In this document: piece after piece, positions 1 through 12,000 of the stretch
Numbering within the stretch: position 1 is the stretch's first letter
Layout of the letters: the number at the start of each line of letters is the position of its first letter
Assembly: GCA_030248225.1 (NCBI GenBank)
Contig: JASANE010004011.1
Coordinates: 1-64,000 of the forward strand
Reading direction: 5' to 3'
DNA from: Trileptium ribeirensis
Taxonomy: Eukaryota; Nematoda; Enoplea; Enoplida; Thoracostomopsidae
DNA: 64,000 nt
Program-made: the position numbers and the translations under genes
Notes under the pieces: model-generated
Told to the model about the DNA's origin: nothing
Seen by the model: the letters and a program-made list of their open reading frames with translations, nothing else
Database searches by the model: none

Positions 1-488
1 TTCGGCGATTTTTTTACATAAAATGTATTTTCACGTTTTCTAAATAGCTGATTATAGCCTGATTGACGTATTTCATCTCTTTCTGTAAAAATTAAGCAAA
101 TTCTCTTAAAATTGACTTAGGGAAACCTAAGTTCATTCATATCTCGACAACCGTTCGTGCTATCTCGGTCATTTTTTGACATAACATGTACCTTCACGTT
201 TTCTAAAAGACTGTATACGAGTGCTCTACTTACCTTTATAAATTCTCTTAAAATTAAGCAAAGTCTCTTAAAAATGAGTGAAAAATTTTAAGTGTGTTAT
301 AACTTTTGAATGACTCGGCCTATCTGGACTAAATTTCATTGATGGGTACAACTTGATAGATGTATTGTCATTCTACTGTATTACTTTTAAACTGTTACCA
401 AAAATGTTAGAAATTCCACAAGCTGTATGCACTATTCACGCCGTTGTTAACCACCATGCCTCCGTCACCCACGTTTACGTGTTACTAG
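1..488 (+). mobile_element. Helentron/HINE-like element, array copy A (3' part only)
   Basis: The 5' end is cut by the window start. It contains the family's paired internal motif (tctcgacaaccgttcgtgct, twice) and ends with the hairpin CACG-TTTA-CGTG followed by TTACTAG and a T. It lacks the 40-bp stretch present in copies B-E before ttattattgtt. No coding sequence. Confidence 0.7.
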
Positions 489-1269
489 TATATATCAATA
501 TACTAGACGCAAAATTTCAATTTTCTCTGTGACTTTTTTTGTTTGTCACAGACAGGTCTGCAGGTTGAACGCCTGGGCCGATTTTAGAAATTTTTTTTTC
601 TTCGTGTTGCATATTCTCTTGCGGAGTGCCCTTTCATTGAGCACTTTTTTCTACGAAAATTGCTTTGTACTCAAAATTAAGCAAATGTTGCTCAAACTTA
701 GGGATTTTTGCCATTTTTTCAGCTTTTTCACCGCATCTCGACAACCGTTCGTGCTATTTCGGCGATTTTTTTACATAAAATGTATTTTCACGTTTTCTAA
801 ACAGCTGTATATAGCTGATTGACGTATTTCATCTCTTTCCTTAAAAATTAAGCAAATTCTCTTAAAATTGACTTAGGGAAACCTAAGTTCATCATATCTC
901 GACAACCGTTCGTGCTATCTCGGTCATTTTTTGACATAACATGTACCTTCACGTTTTCTAAAAGACTGTATACGAGTGATCTACTTACCTTTGTAAATTC
1001 TCTTAAAATTAAGCAAAGTCTCTTAAAAATGAGTGAAAAATTATTAAGTGTGTTATAACTTTTGAATGACTCGGCCGATTTGGACTAAATTTCATTGATG
1101 GGTACAACTTGATAGATGTATTGTCATTCTACTGTATAAATAACTAGACGTTTTCATGTCTTCCTCTTATTATTGTTACCAAAAATGTTAGAAATTCCAC
1201 AAGCTGTATGCACTATTCACGCCGTTGTTAACCACCATGCCTCCGTCACCCACGTTTACGTGTTACTAG
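489..1269 (+). mobile_element. Helentron/HINE-like element, array copy B
   Basis: A head-to-tail unit starting directly after CTAG of copy A (tatata, then tcaatatactagacgc) and ending at CTAG after the CACGTTTACGTG hairpin. It lacks the 5' hairpin module found in copies C and E. The open frame inside (start codon near the ttgcatattctc stretch) recurs in each copy and is AT-rich repeat sequence, not a gene. Confidence 0.7.
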
Positions 1270-2140
1270 TTGACGGAGGCAAGACGAGCCACCGAAGGTG
1301 GTGAGTCGCAGCCGGAGGCGTACATTTAACTTTTTATATATCAATATACTAGACGCAAAATTTCAATTTTCTCTGTGACTTTTTTTTGTTTCTCACAGAC
1401 AGGTCTGCAGGTTGAACGCCTGGGCCGATTTTAGAAATTTTTTTTCTTCGTGTTGCATATTCTCTTGCGGAGTGCCCTTTCATTGAGCACTTTTTTCTAC
1501 GAAAATTGCTTTGTACTCAAAATTAAGCAAATGTTGCTCAAACTTAGGGATTTTTGCCATTTTTTCAGCTTTTTCACCGCATCTCGACAACCGTTCGTGC
1601 TATTTCGGCGATTTTTTTACATAAAATGTATTTTCACGTTTTCTAAACAGCTGTATATAGCTGATTGACGTATTTCATCTCTTTCCTTAAAAATTAAGCA
1701 AATTCTCTTAAAATTGACTTAGGGAAACCTAAGTTCATCATATCTCGACAACCGTTCGTGCTATCTCGGTCATTTTTTGACATAACATGTATCTTCACGT
1801 TTTCTAAAAGACTGTATACGAGTGATCTACTTACCTATATAAATTCTCTTAAAATTAAGCAAAGTCTCTTAAAAATGAGTGAAAAATTATTAAGTGTGTT
1901 ATAACTTTTGAATGACTCGGCCGATTTGGACTAAATTTCATTGATGGGTACAACTTGATAGATGTATTGTCATTCTACTGTATAAATAACTAGACGTTTT
2001 CATGTCTTCCTCTTATTATTGTTACCAAAAATGTTAGAAATTCCACAAGCTGTATGCACTATTCACGCCGTTGTTAACCACCATGCCTCCGTCACCCACG
2101 TTTACGTGTTACCAAAAACAGCCACCACCCGGCGCACTAG
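1270..2140 (+). mobile_element. Helentron/HINE-like element, array copy C (with 5' hairpin module)
   Basis: It begins TTGACGGAGGCA and carries the perfect hairpin arm GCCACC-GAA-GGTGG(T). TGACGGAGGCA reappears inverted (TGCCTCCGTCA) near the 3' end, an asymmetric subterminal inverted repeat typical of Helentrons. The 3' tail differs from other copies: after gtgttac there are about 25 extra bases rich in CCACC before CACTAG. Confidence 0.7.
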
Positions 2141-2920
2141 TATATATCAATATACTAGACGCAAAATTTCAATTTTCTCTGTGACTTTTTTTTGTTTGTC
2201 ACAGACAGGTCTGCAGGTTGAACGCCTGGGCCGATTTTAGAAATTTTTTTTCTTCGTGTTGCATATTCTCTTGCGGAGTGCCCTTTCATTGAGCACTTTT
2301 TTCTACGAAAATAGCTTTGTACTCAAAATTAAGCAAATGTTGCTCAAACTTAGGGATTTTTGCCATTTTTTCAGCTTTTTCACCGCATCTCGACAACCGT
2401 TCGTGCTATTTCGGCGATTTTTTTACATAAAATGTATTTTCACGTTTTCTAAACAGCTGTATATAGCTGATTGACGTATTTCATCTCTTTCCTTAAAAAT
2501 TAAGCAAATTCTCTTAAAATTGACTTAGGAAACCTAAGTTCATCATATCTCGACAACCGTTCGTGCTATCTCGGTCATTTTTTGACATAACATGTACCTT
2601 CACGTTTTCTAAAAGACTGTATACGAGTGATCTACTTACCTTTATAAATTCTCTTAAAATTAAGCAAAGTCTCTTAAAAATGAGTGAAAAATTATTAAGT
2701 GTGTTATAGCTTTTGAATGACTCGGCCGATTTGGACTAAATTTCATTGATGGGTACAACTTGATAGATGTATTGTCATTCTACTGTATAAATAACTAGAC
2801 GTTTTCATGTCTTCTTCTTATTATTGTTACCAAAAATGTTAGAAATTCCACAAGCTGTATGCACTATTCACGTCGTTGTTAACCACCATGCCTCCGTCAG
2901 CCACGTTTACGTGTTACTAG
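2141..2920 (+). mobile_element. Helentron/HINE-like element, array copy D
   Basis: The last unit of the array, again starting tatata-tcaatatactag after the CTAG of copy C and lacking the 5' hairpin module. It ends CACGTTTACGTG-TTA-CTAG followed by T. Unique sequence starts at 2921. Confidence 0.7.
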
Positions 2921-3049
2921 TTATAATACAATATTTTGTAGTTTAAATATCAGTGGTGTAAATTTATAATTTTGCAGTGTAACTCATAAAATGTATTGGT
3001 AATATTTAAATTTGTAGCTATAAATTTTTAGGTACTAATATTTTGTCAG

Positions 3050-3095
3050 ATGACCAGGACAATGGATATATTACAGGATTACTTGACGTATAGAG
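3050..3095 (+). CDS. CHD1L: CHD1L-like exon a: start of helicase C lobe
   Basis: A 46-bp exon behind acceptor ttttgtcag and before donor gttagt. It encodes [16 protein letters not shown], matching the CHD1L stretch MT..LDILQDY..YRG. It ends in phase 1; the next exon supplies GG to complete a glycine. No earlier exon is seen between it and the window start, so the ATPase lobe is upstream. Confidence 0.85.
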
Positions 3096-6000
3096 GTTAG
3101 TGTAAATGGGAATGTTATTTGAGGGCACTCTGATTTTTGAATTCTGAGTGATGCAAAGCATCCTTACTTTTCATGTTGTTAATTTTAGGACTTTCAGTTT
3201 GTCGGTTTTTGTCTTGTGGCATCTGTAAGTTTAATCAACAAGGTCTGATTGTCGCGCCCGAAAGCTTAAATGTATTTGTGCTCTTTAGTTTGGGCCAAAA
3301 ACGGTCTCCAACCCCTTCCCCCGTAAAAGTGCGAAGGGAGTCGGGTCGGATTAAAATGGAGTCCAACAAAACACGGTTTTGGATGGAGCTCAGCAATGAG
3401 TGCAGATATTTCTACTGAGTATAAATCTTTGCACATTTTTAACATTGGATCCATGATTAGGCTTCAAACGGGGTTTTAAAAGCGACCGGGGTTGTAACGG
3501 CCGTATCTCCATAACCAGTAATGGGTCTTGTTGGGCTCATTTTGTATAGCGATAGAAGTTCTGTTTAGCTGCAGGTGATGTGTTATTGTTGTGCATACCT
3601 GTGTTTTAGGCATGGGTAAACTTGGTGTAAAAGGTCCGAAATACACGAAAACGGTCATATTTACATATCCATTAAAATATATTGGCTACTGTGTTAACCT
3701 GGGCTAATTTGGTTTATTTAGAGAATCTCTATATACAAATTTTGTTCGTGGTTTCAAGTTGATTATTTTGAGCACATCTTATAGAGCTATAAAATCTCTA
3801 TGCAGCTGCATGTGTCGCGTTATTACAGAAATTACCTATGTTATAGAATTAGGAAAAAACGGGTTTTGAAGTGGGCACATCTATCGCGAAATACACAACG
3901 CCCATATGTCCATAACAAACGAATAAAATTGTATACACTGATACACTCAGAATTCAAAAGTTGGCTTCGGCAAGTCCCTAGTTATGTAGTTTGAATCGAC
4001 AAGATGGTAAGTTTTACTTCAATATTTAGCTTATTAGAAGAAGTGATATGGCACCGAGGCTTAGCTTTATGGCAATAATATTTGAATTTTATAGTGAATT
4101 GCCAGCTTCTGTAAACAGCGCTGCTTAACTAAAAGAGCATTTAATCGCATTATGTCAAAAGTATTTAATATTGAAGTACAGAAAAATTCAACTAAGAAGA
4201 TATATTTGCATTGCGCTGTGTTCCCTATTGCTGAAGGCACTGCGTGACAACTAGCTCGAATCATTTGCCCGCCTTGTTGCCGCGTGTAATACAGTACTAG
4301 CAAGGGGTGAGTGCTATTCATTAGAGGAATTTGGAATTTTGTTGCACAATCTTTTGAGAGTGGCTGGAAAAGTGCAATTAGATGGGAATCCCTTTCGACG
4401 CGTCAAAAAGTTCACTCAATGACGTTTTTTACTATATCCACACTCTTTGTGGTCGGAGTTTGGCAGGAACCAAACGAGCATTTCTCTGTAGCAACATAAT
4501 TCGCTATCAGTACGCTCCATTGTATATTTAAATTTGTTCAGACTTGTTTGCTGAAAAATATAATATCTAGTTCGAAATTGGGTAGTCATTACACTGTGAG
4601 TGAGTACTTATTAGGTAGGAGTAGTGTATGTAGGCTGAAATGTAGTTATTCCAAACATTATTCCATTAGGCCAATAACGATAAATATATTTTAAAAAAGT
4701 TTTTAGTGATACCCAAGTACTATGTTGCTGTTGTCTATATTTATACGAAAAAACCAATAATCATTGCATATACGTTTGTGCACCCATGCAGTGTTTAGGT
4801 AACACGAGGCACTAAAAATTGAAGATCAGTTTTATGCTTAATTAATTTTTACAGGGTACAGTTACGAGCGCCTTGATGGATCGGTTCGAGGCGATGAGCG
4901 ATTTGCAGCAGTGTCGCGTTTTAGCAGTTCGTCGGAAACATTTATTTTTCTCCTTAGTACCCGTGCTGGCGGATTGGGTCTCAATTTGACAAATGCGGAC
5001 ACGATTATTTTTATGGAGTCCGACTTAAATCCGCAATGTGATCTACAGGCAGCTGCACGAGCTCATCGCATTGGACAAACAAAGTGAGCTAAATATCGGT
5101 GGGCGTCATTTTTTTAAGTTTTGCAAAATAATGCAGTTATATAGCGTTGCGGTTTTGGAATTTACGACAGTCACTATACTTCACAGCTATGTAATTTTAT
5201 GCTTAACGTCGAAATTAAATTTTACATTGACAGCAGTGCAGTTTTCGATGTTAATCGAAAAATATCGAGGTCACAGTTTAATCGGTGGAGTGGTCGCGTT
5301 TTCAGTTTGATGCGGTCTATAGGTGCCTCAGTCGACTAAAATAATTATCATCCTTTCCCACCTGCCATGCCCGGCTAACACGCGATGCTTTCACTATGTC
5401 GAGTAGCTTCTAATATGTACAGACCCGTTCTAGTGTTTTTAGATATAGCTAAGCTGAAAAACTCTACTGTTTCACGTTTGTTAGTGATCCACTGGAAGCG
5501 TTCAAGCAATGAAACTAATATGTTAGCCGTAGTAGATAAACGTATAAACCACAGAAGAATACAGCAGAGCTTCATATTTCACGGGGGGAAGCCAGATATA
5601 TGTATATAATGGCACTTCTGCTATCATTGCTACTTCTGCTGTACACTTAGCGTCTGACCAAAAAATTTTCTTAAAAACCATTTATTGATGAACTGTCATA
5701 GTTTTGTTTGTTTTTGTACAGTTCATCGTTATTCGAGATACTGCGCTTGTTTCGCTCGATGTTACTATATTTGGAAAAGTCATACCAGTTATTCCCTATT
5801 TGGTACTCCTCATATTTTTAAAATACTTTAAATTTTTACATTAAATTTTCAAATAGCGAATCCATATTTTAGACCAGTGAAAATAATACGTTTAATTGGA
5901 CGAAATACCGTTGATGAATTGATCTTTTCACGGTCGAAAGCGAAAGCTGCGCTGGCGAGTGAAGTCATGAACGAAGAAAATTGGACTGAAAGTAATTGCA

Positions 6001-9000
6001 GAGTGGATTTTATTAGGCATATTATCTTTTTCTCAGATTTGTATTATAATATTTTGATAGGGACCAATTGTGTAATGCATGAGTAAACTTAAGCTGCGCT
6101 CCTTACCATCCTCTTTTGACAAAAGCGATTGCCATTCAGTTGTTCCCTGAACACAAATTTCATTTTTGCGTTAAAGAACAGAAATTAGTCCGTTTCATAT
6201 TCCATATATTACAATTTGAAAATGTTCGCGAACACAACGGTGTTAAAGTACAGGGGCCGAATTGCATTCGCTAATGGCGTCGTGGAGCATAAAAATGTCG
6301 AAATTGGGTACGGCTATTGAAATTTGAGTTTTGTTCGCTAACAATATTTTGTATATGGTGTCAAAAGAGGATGGTTGGGGGCGCATCTTAAGTTTACTCT
6401 GGCATAAGCATTAATCACTGGGTTAATTCCGCCGCATTAAAATATGTCTTCAAATATAACCCTCAATATTTTCTTACTAAGTTTCTCATTTTCTTCTAGA
6501 CAAAATATTCTACACTGGCGCAAACTTTCGAAATATAACGTGCTTTTAACTACGAGTTTAACTGAAATAAATTTTTGGATTCCAGTATTCAAATTTAAAA
6601 AAATGGATATATACCTTCTATTATACAAGTATCGGGCAAGAATTTATCAATAAAAATCCTCGAAAAACAGTCCACTGACAAGTTCGCCAATTTTAGAGAA
6701 GTTGAAAGCTATGATAAACTACTACACTAAATAATTAAGTAGAAAAACTATGGGTAAATATTGATGATGAGTCTTTTTTGCTATATTTGTTTTTACGGCA
6801 TAATTTGTCATTGCGCTTCACTACAGTTTTTATGTTTTGGAAATCCAGGGCATAACTAGACCATACATGTTGACGCTCCGAGGTCTTGGGGAGAGTCTTC
6901 CAGAGCGTGCTGAAAAAATTGTTGAGAACCACGAAATATTTTTGGTACTGAAAGGACTGAAATATTGTCGTTCAGACAGATAGGAGTAGGCATTTTAATG
7001 GGTTGAGTACAACATGTATCGAGAGGCCTACAGATTACGAGTTTTGGAATAAGTCTTAAATGTTCTTGTGTCACTACATGTTAAAGATAAATTATACTAT
7101 TCGAGAGAAAAAATAAACCATGTGCTATTATCACCAGTGATTGGCCAGATTGATCTCTCCGTTCCGTGTTCTGCTACACTTCCGAATCTGAATACATACA
7201 TTTTAAGGCACTGATTATATTTAAATTTATTTTTCTTGTGTTTGCTAGGTGTGGCAAATTAAGAGTGTTGTGAGGCGTGTTCATTTTCGTGGCCGGATAT
7301 CTGCTAAAACACAGGTGTCACTTAATGATAAAAGTTAGTTTTGCACTTCTGGTGGTACTACTGTTCTCGCGCAATTTATTCACTGTAACAGATTCAGAAT
7401 ATGAACTATTTTGACACATTTTATAGAGTGTCCTGTGCTGGCGTCTCCACGAGACCAAAATTTTCTCAGGGAGCTTTGAGCTGACCCCAAGCTCTAACTT
7501 GGGAGGGGACCTGAAAATACCTGTCGGAATCTTCGCCCAGTTTAGCGGGGGACCGTGTCCGCAAGTCAGCATGGGTCTTGTGAGTGCATTTAATTGCGTT
7601 TTTCATGCATTTACAGTGTGTATGTTGTTGTTTTTTGTTGCGCATTTATCATTTACCTACTGAAAATGTTTTTTATATGCAGTTCGCGCTTCATTTCACT
7701 TAGATTTTGTCTTGAAGTGTAGAAATAAGCAGTGGTTATGAGTCTTGTTATTACTCTTTTTATTAGACTATCATTTTGGTGTCACGTCAGAATATCAGGC
7801 GGGTACTATGGCTTTATTACATAAATCATCGTTTGCTTTATTTTCTAGGCTGCAAAGTAAAGTTTTCCGAACTGCTGTCGTACGGTCTTCGCGATATCGA
7901 TCGCGATGCAGATGCGCCAGCGCTCCGCGAGAACGATGTTGATTTTGTCAACTTGATTGGTAGAACTGATGAAAGTGGTGAATGGGTTGCATCACCGTCA
8001 GAGGGAGATGTAGTAGAGGTCTGTTTGTTGTTTTATTTTGCATTCCTGTTCAGATTTGATTGGGCTTGCTCTATGTATGACAAAAATGTAGATAAAATGT
8101 ATTTGAACAAAAAACACAACATTCGCAAGGAATCACTGATATGTTGGCCATGTTTCAACTACGACGCAGTTTATTCGAGTGATCGGGCTTAATTAGGTCA
8201 CATTAATAATTGCTGATTTAAGTTGGGGAATTTTACAGTTTAAAGATAACGAAGTTAGGGTAAACATAACAGGTTTCTGAACGTTTTTTAGTTCAAACTA
8301 GGGTGAAAAATAGCCTGATGTTCGGCTCGGTTCTTGTAGACACGTCTCTAGTTCGGCTCGGATTTTCATGAACGACGTCCGGCTGGGCTAGCCTCTTAGG
8401 TTCCTAATATTGAAAGTTTGTTATTTCCTAATACCAGAGAGAATACATAGAACCCACCAAACGAACTATAGATAGTTATATTTGGAACTTTTAAAAGCTG
8501 AGCTAAGTAATTTTTTCAGTTCTAGCTGTCGACAGACTATTGTACTATATATCAGCTGTTAATAACTAATTACTTTTTGTTTTATGAAATAGATTTGAAA
8601 AGCCTACATTAGGTTTTCAAGATTGTACAGTATACCCGGCTCACACAGACAGGTCTTAGCTTCTTAAGACACGCAAGGCTCGGAGCCGAGCTGAGGCTAG
8701 ATTCATGCATCTAGTTGAAACTGTAGTATTTTTCTAAAATCGTTAGATAAACCATGTTTTGACAACAAAGTGTTAGGTTCTTTACGAATTTTGCTTTTAT
8801 GTTTATATTTGTTTAGTATATTCTACCCTGTTATATTCTAGTCTATTCTAGTATATATTATGTTTAGTTTATATTTCTAACTAAAGTTCATCACAGTTTA
8901 ATTATTTAACGTCCCCAGGTAATAGAAAGAGACCGCTGTTGTTATATGACACTTTCTCTGGCATGCCGTATTATTAACGTTATCTTCAACTGACGACTGT

Positions 9001-12000
9001 AAAATGTCAAAATCTGAGTTGTATCGATGGAGATAATGTACCGTTTTTCACTTTAGGGCCCAGGATCAGGTATGGAGTCAATGCCTCAGTATGATCAAGG
9101 TTTACATACATTCGAAGGTAAAGATTATTCCAATGCTGCGAAAATTGCTGACAGTAATGCTCTTGAAGAACTGGTGAAAGAAGCAGAGAAGTTACGTGCG
9201 GGAACATCAGCGAACGATTCTGGAAAGGGGCAGTCCATGGAGGTCGGTAAAAGAGCTAGAAAAGCTGTACAGGTAGGCAATTCGTTTAATCGAAAATTTG
9301 CTTTCGACTCTGTCGATTTATTTTGCACGTATTTCTGGCTATAACTGTAATTTAAGTACTTAAAATCTAGCGCTGCAGCTGCTAAGTTCACTGGCAGCTA
9401 TAAACGGCTCTGTCACGTGTGTGGTTGCCGTTTTGTGATTTTTATGCAAAAATGTGTGAAAAGTCTTGTTTTCAGCAGTATAAACTAGGAATACTGAGGT
9501 TCCAGTTACGGACAAGAGTGCGTGCAGGCAACTAACAGATGAAATTTCTCATGGAGGCGATGTACAGATGCAATGTAGACCGGGACGCAGACGGACGAAG
9601 AAAATTTCGTTTTGCACACTTACTTTTGTCCGTGAGTTTAATAAAGTCATTTCTGGTGTGTATGGTACATTATTATATTAATATTATTCCTTCTAGATAT
9701 TGCTGGTAATGGTAATTGATTGTTTATATTAGTTTGATGCGTGACAAGTGTCAGTCGTTTCTGGCACGTATTGTGTATTTTCTAAATCATTACATAATTT
9801 TTTCAGAATATCGATTCCGAAAAACTTCAGCAAATCGAAGATGAAATAAAAGAAAAACGGAAAGCTGCTGCCGAAAAGCGAGCAGCAGAATCTGAAAGGC
9901 GGAAATTAGAGCGATGGTCGAATGCAGGTAATGTGCCGTTCCTCCTTGCTATACAATTAAACTTGAAATTGTGGACCGTTTTGGTATTTCAAAATATCGG
10001 ATACTTCTTTAGAATAGCGCTAACCAGAAATAATTGACAAAATCTGGCATTCAGCCAACTGTCTGAAATGACTGATAGTGGTTTTTTATCTAAAACATTT
10101 TACTATCAATGAGATATTTTATTACGCGTTAATTCAAACGTTTATTATATTCAACAACGGGTTTCGAAATAGTGCTGGTGTAATATGGATCGTGGTCTTA
10201 GATACTTTTTTATTTTTTGAACAGTTAATTGTTCACAATGTTTTAGTAATAACTTGCCTATAAATGGCTAGTGGACGCCGATTTCGTAGCCGTCTTTAAA
10301 AATTTATAACCGGAAGGCTACTATGTTTTGTTACATTTGTATTTGTAGGTTATGTGTCCAGCGCCCTTATCTCGCCTGGCGGCGAATTTATGGCTCGGTT
10401 TAATGGACAGACAACCAATTGTGTTGATATTCGAAACTTAGATGCTGATAATGACGAAGAAACTGACAACCGTGATTCTGAAGTTATATTTTGTCGCGGT
10501 GACGTCACTAAGCCATCCTGTCAACCGCAGCACGGATCAACAATCCCCATTATTATTCATTGTGTTGACAACAGTGGTTAGTTTTGTTTTTGGTGGGGGT
10601 GGCTTGACATTTTTATATCAACACTTGTAACGAGAGTTGAAAATTTTGTATAACACTATTTCAGACGGTAACAATACTTTAATTATCGGTTTGAAACGAT
10701 TTTGTTTTAGTTGAAAAGATTTGTAATACTTTTATTTACGAATAAACAACTGAAATTCTTTTTCGAATTATTATAGGTGGTGTTATAATGCTCTTTGTGC
10801 AGGAATTTATTCGGATTGAACTACATTTGCACTTTTGAAGGCATTCGGATGTTTTGACCTGAATATTAAATCCTTTGTTAGGCTTGGTTTGGCCGACCGT
10901 AATATTGTTTGCACTCTGAAGTTTCGGTTAGATATACCAAGTTATACCACGTCCAGGTTACATGTTACTTGCACTGGAGCTGGAATGTATTATCAAGGTT
11001 TATTTTAGTGCTAAGTTGACGTTTCATCTTCTCAGAGATTCAGAGTTATTTACGGTTCTAAATGTAGAACTCCGTTTTAAATTGCCGGAAACATATGATC
11101 GATACTGTACTAAAATGATCACGAAATGTCGTGTATTGCCAGATTTATACAGAGATCGATGAGTATTTAAGTGGTTTTAGTGTTTAGTGACCAAGAAATA
11201 ACGCATGTTCTGAGCGAATATAAAGTTAAATGCTAATTATGCGTGTGCTACGCAATTACAATAGCTTGCGAAAATCAATGAACCCAGTGATGAAAGCCAT
11301 AGTACACAAAATTATGCCTGCATAGCAGGGAATAACCGGAGCCAGCAACCGGATCCGGAACCTGGTCATCGAAACTTATATATAGCAAAACAGATGAAGG
11401 AAGAAATGAAGGTACGGTGGATTTAAAATGTATTTAAAATTAGTTTTACATTAAACTTAAAGTATTGCGATGGCATTATTGCTTTTCTGAAACTTTAAAG
11501 AGACTGAGGAAGCTAATAATGTATAGTTATCGATCAATATGTTGGTTTTTGGACACCCAGAGTAAAAAAATGCCTTCCACTATACACCCTTGTGTATATT
11601 GCGTGAAACTGAATGTGCTTACGACGCATGGAGTGTAGGATAAACATTTTCGTCGTGTCTCCAGTCGCCTCCCTTTACTACACATAAGTATGTTAAATGT
11701 TGTTTCGTAGAAAACTGGAAATTATTGGTTTGTTTGTTTCTACGTTTTGTTAACGAAATCCTGCAGGTTAATATATAAAATTCCTACTAAAATTATTTGC
11801 CCTATTTACTTTCACGCTACAAATTGCTGAGTTAATCTTCTCTTGCTTGGTTGTATTGGAAGTTGATCATTGTAGATATATATTACATATGTTTGGACCA
11901 CGGATGAAGCAGAAATGTGGAAAAATTTCGAAAAAAAATTTAAACCGGTATTCCGGCTCTGGTATGGTTTTTGCCTTTTGCCGGAACCGCAACACGATTT

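Noticed and set aside
1450..1668. A 72-codon frame repeated in four Helentron copies.
   Set aside because: It is AT-rich repeat sequence that spans the internal duplication; the shared frame reflects recent copying, and it resembles no transposition protein.
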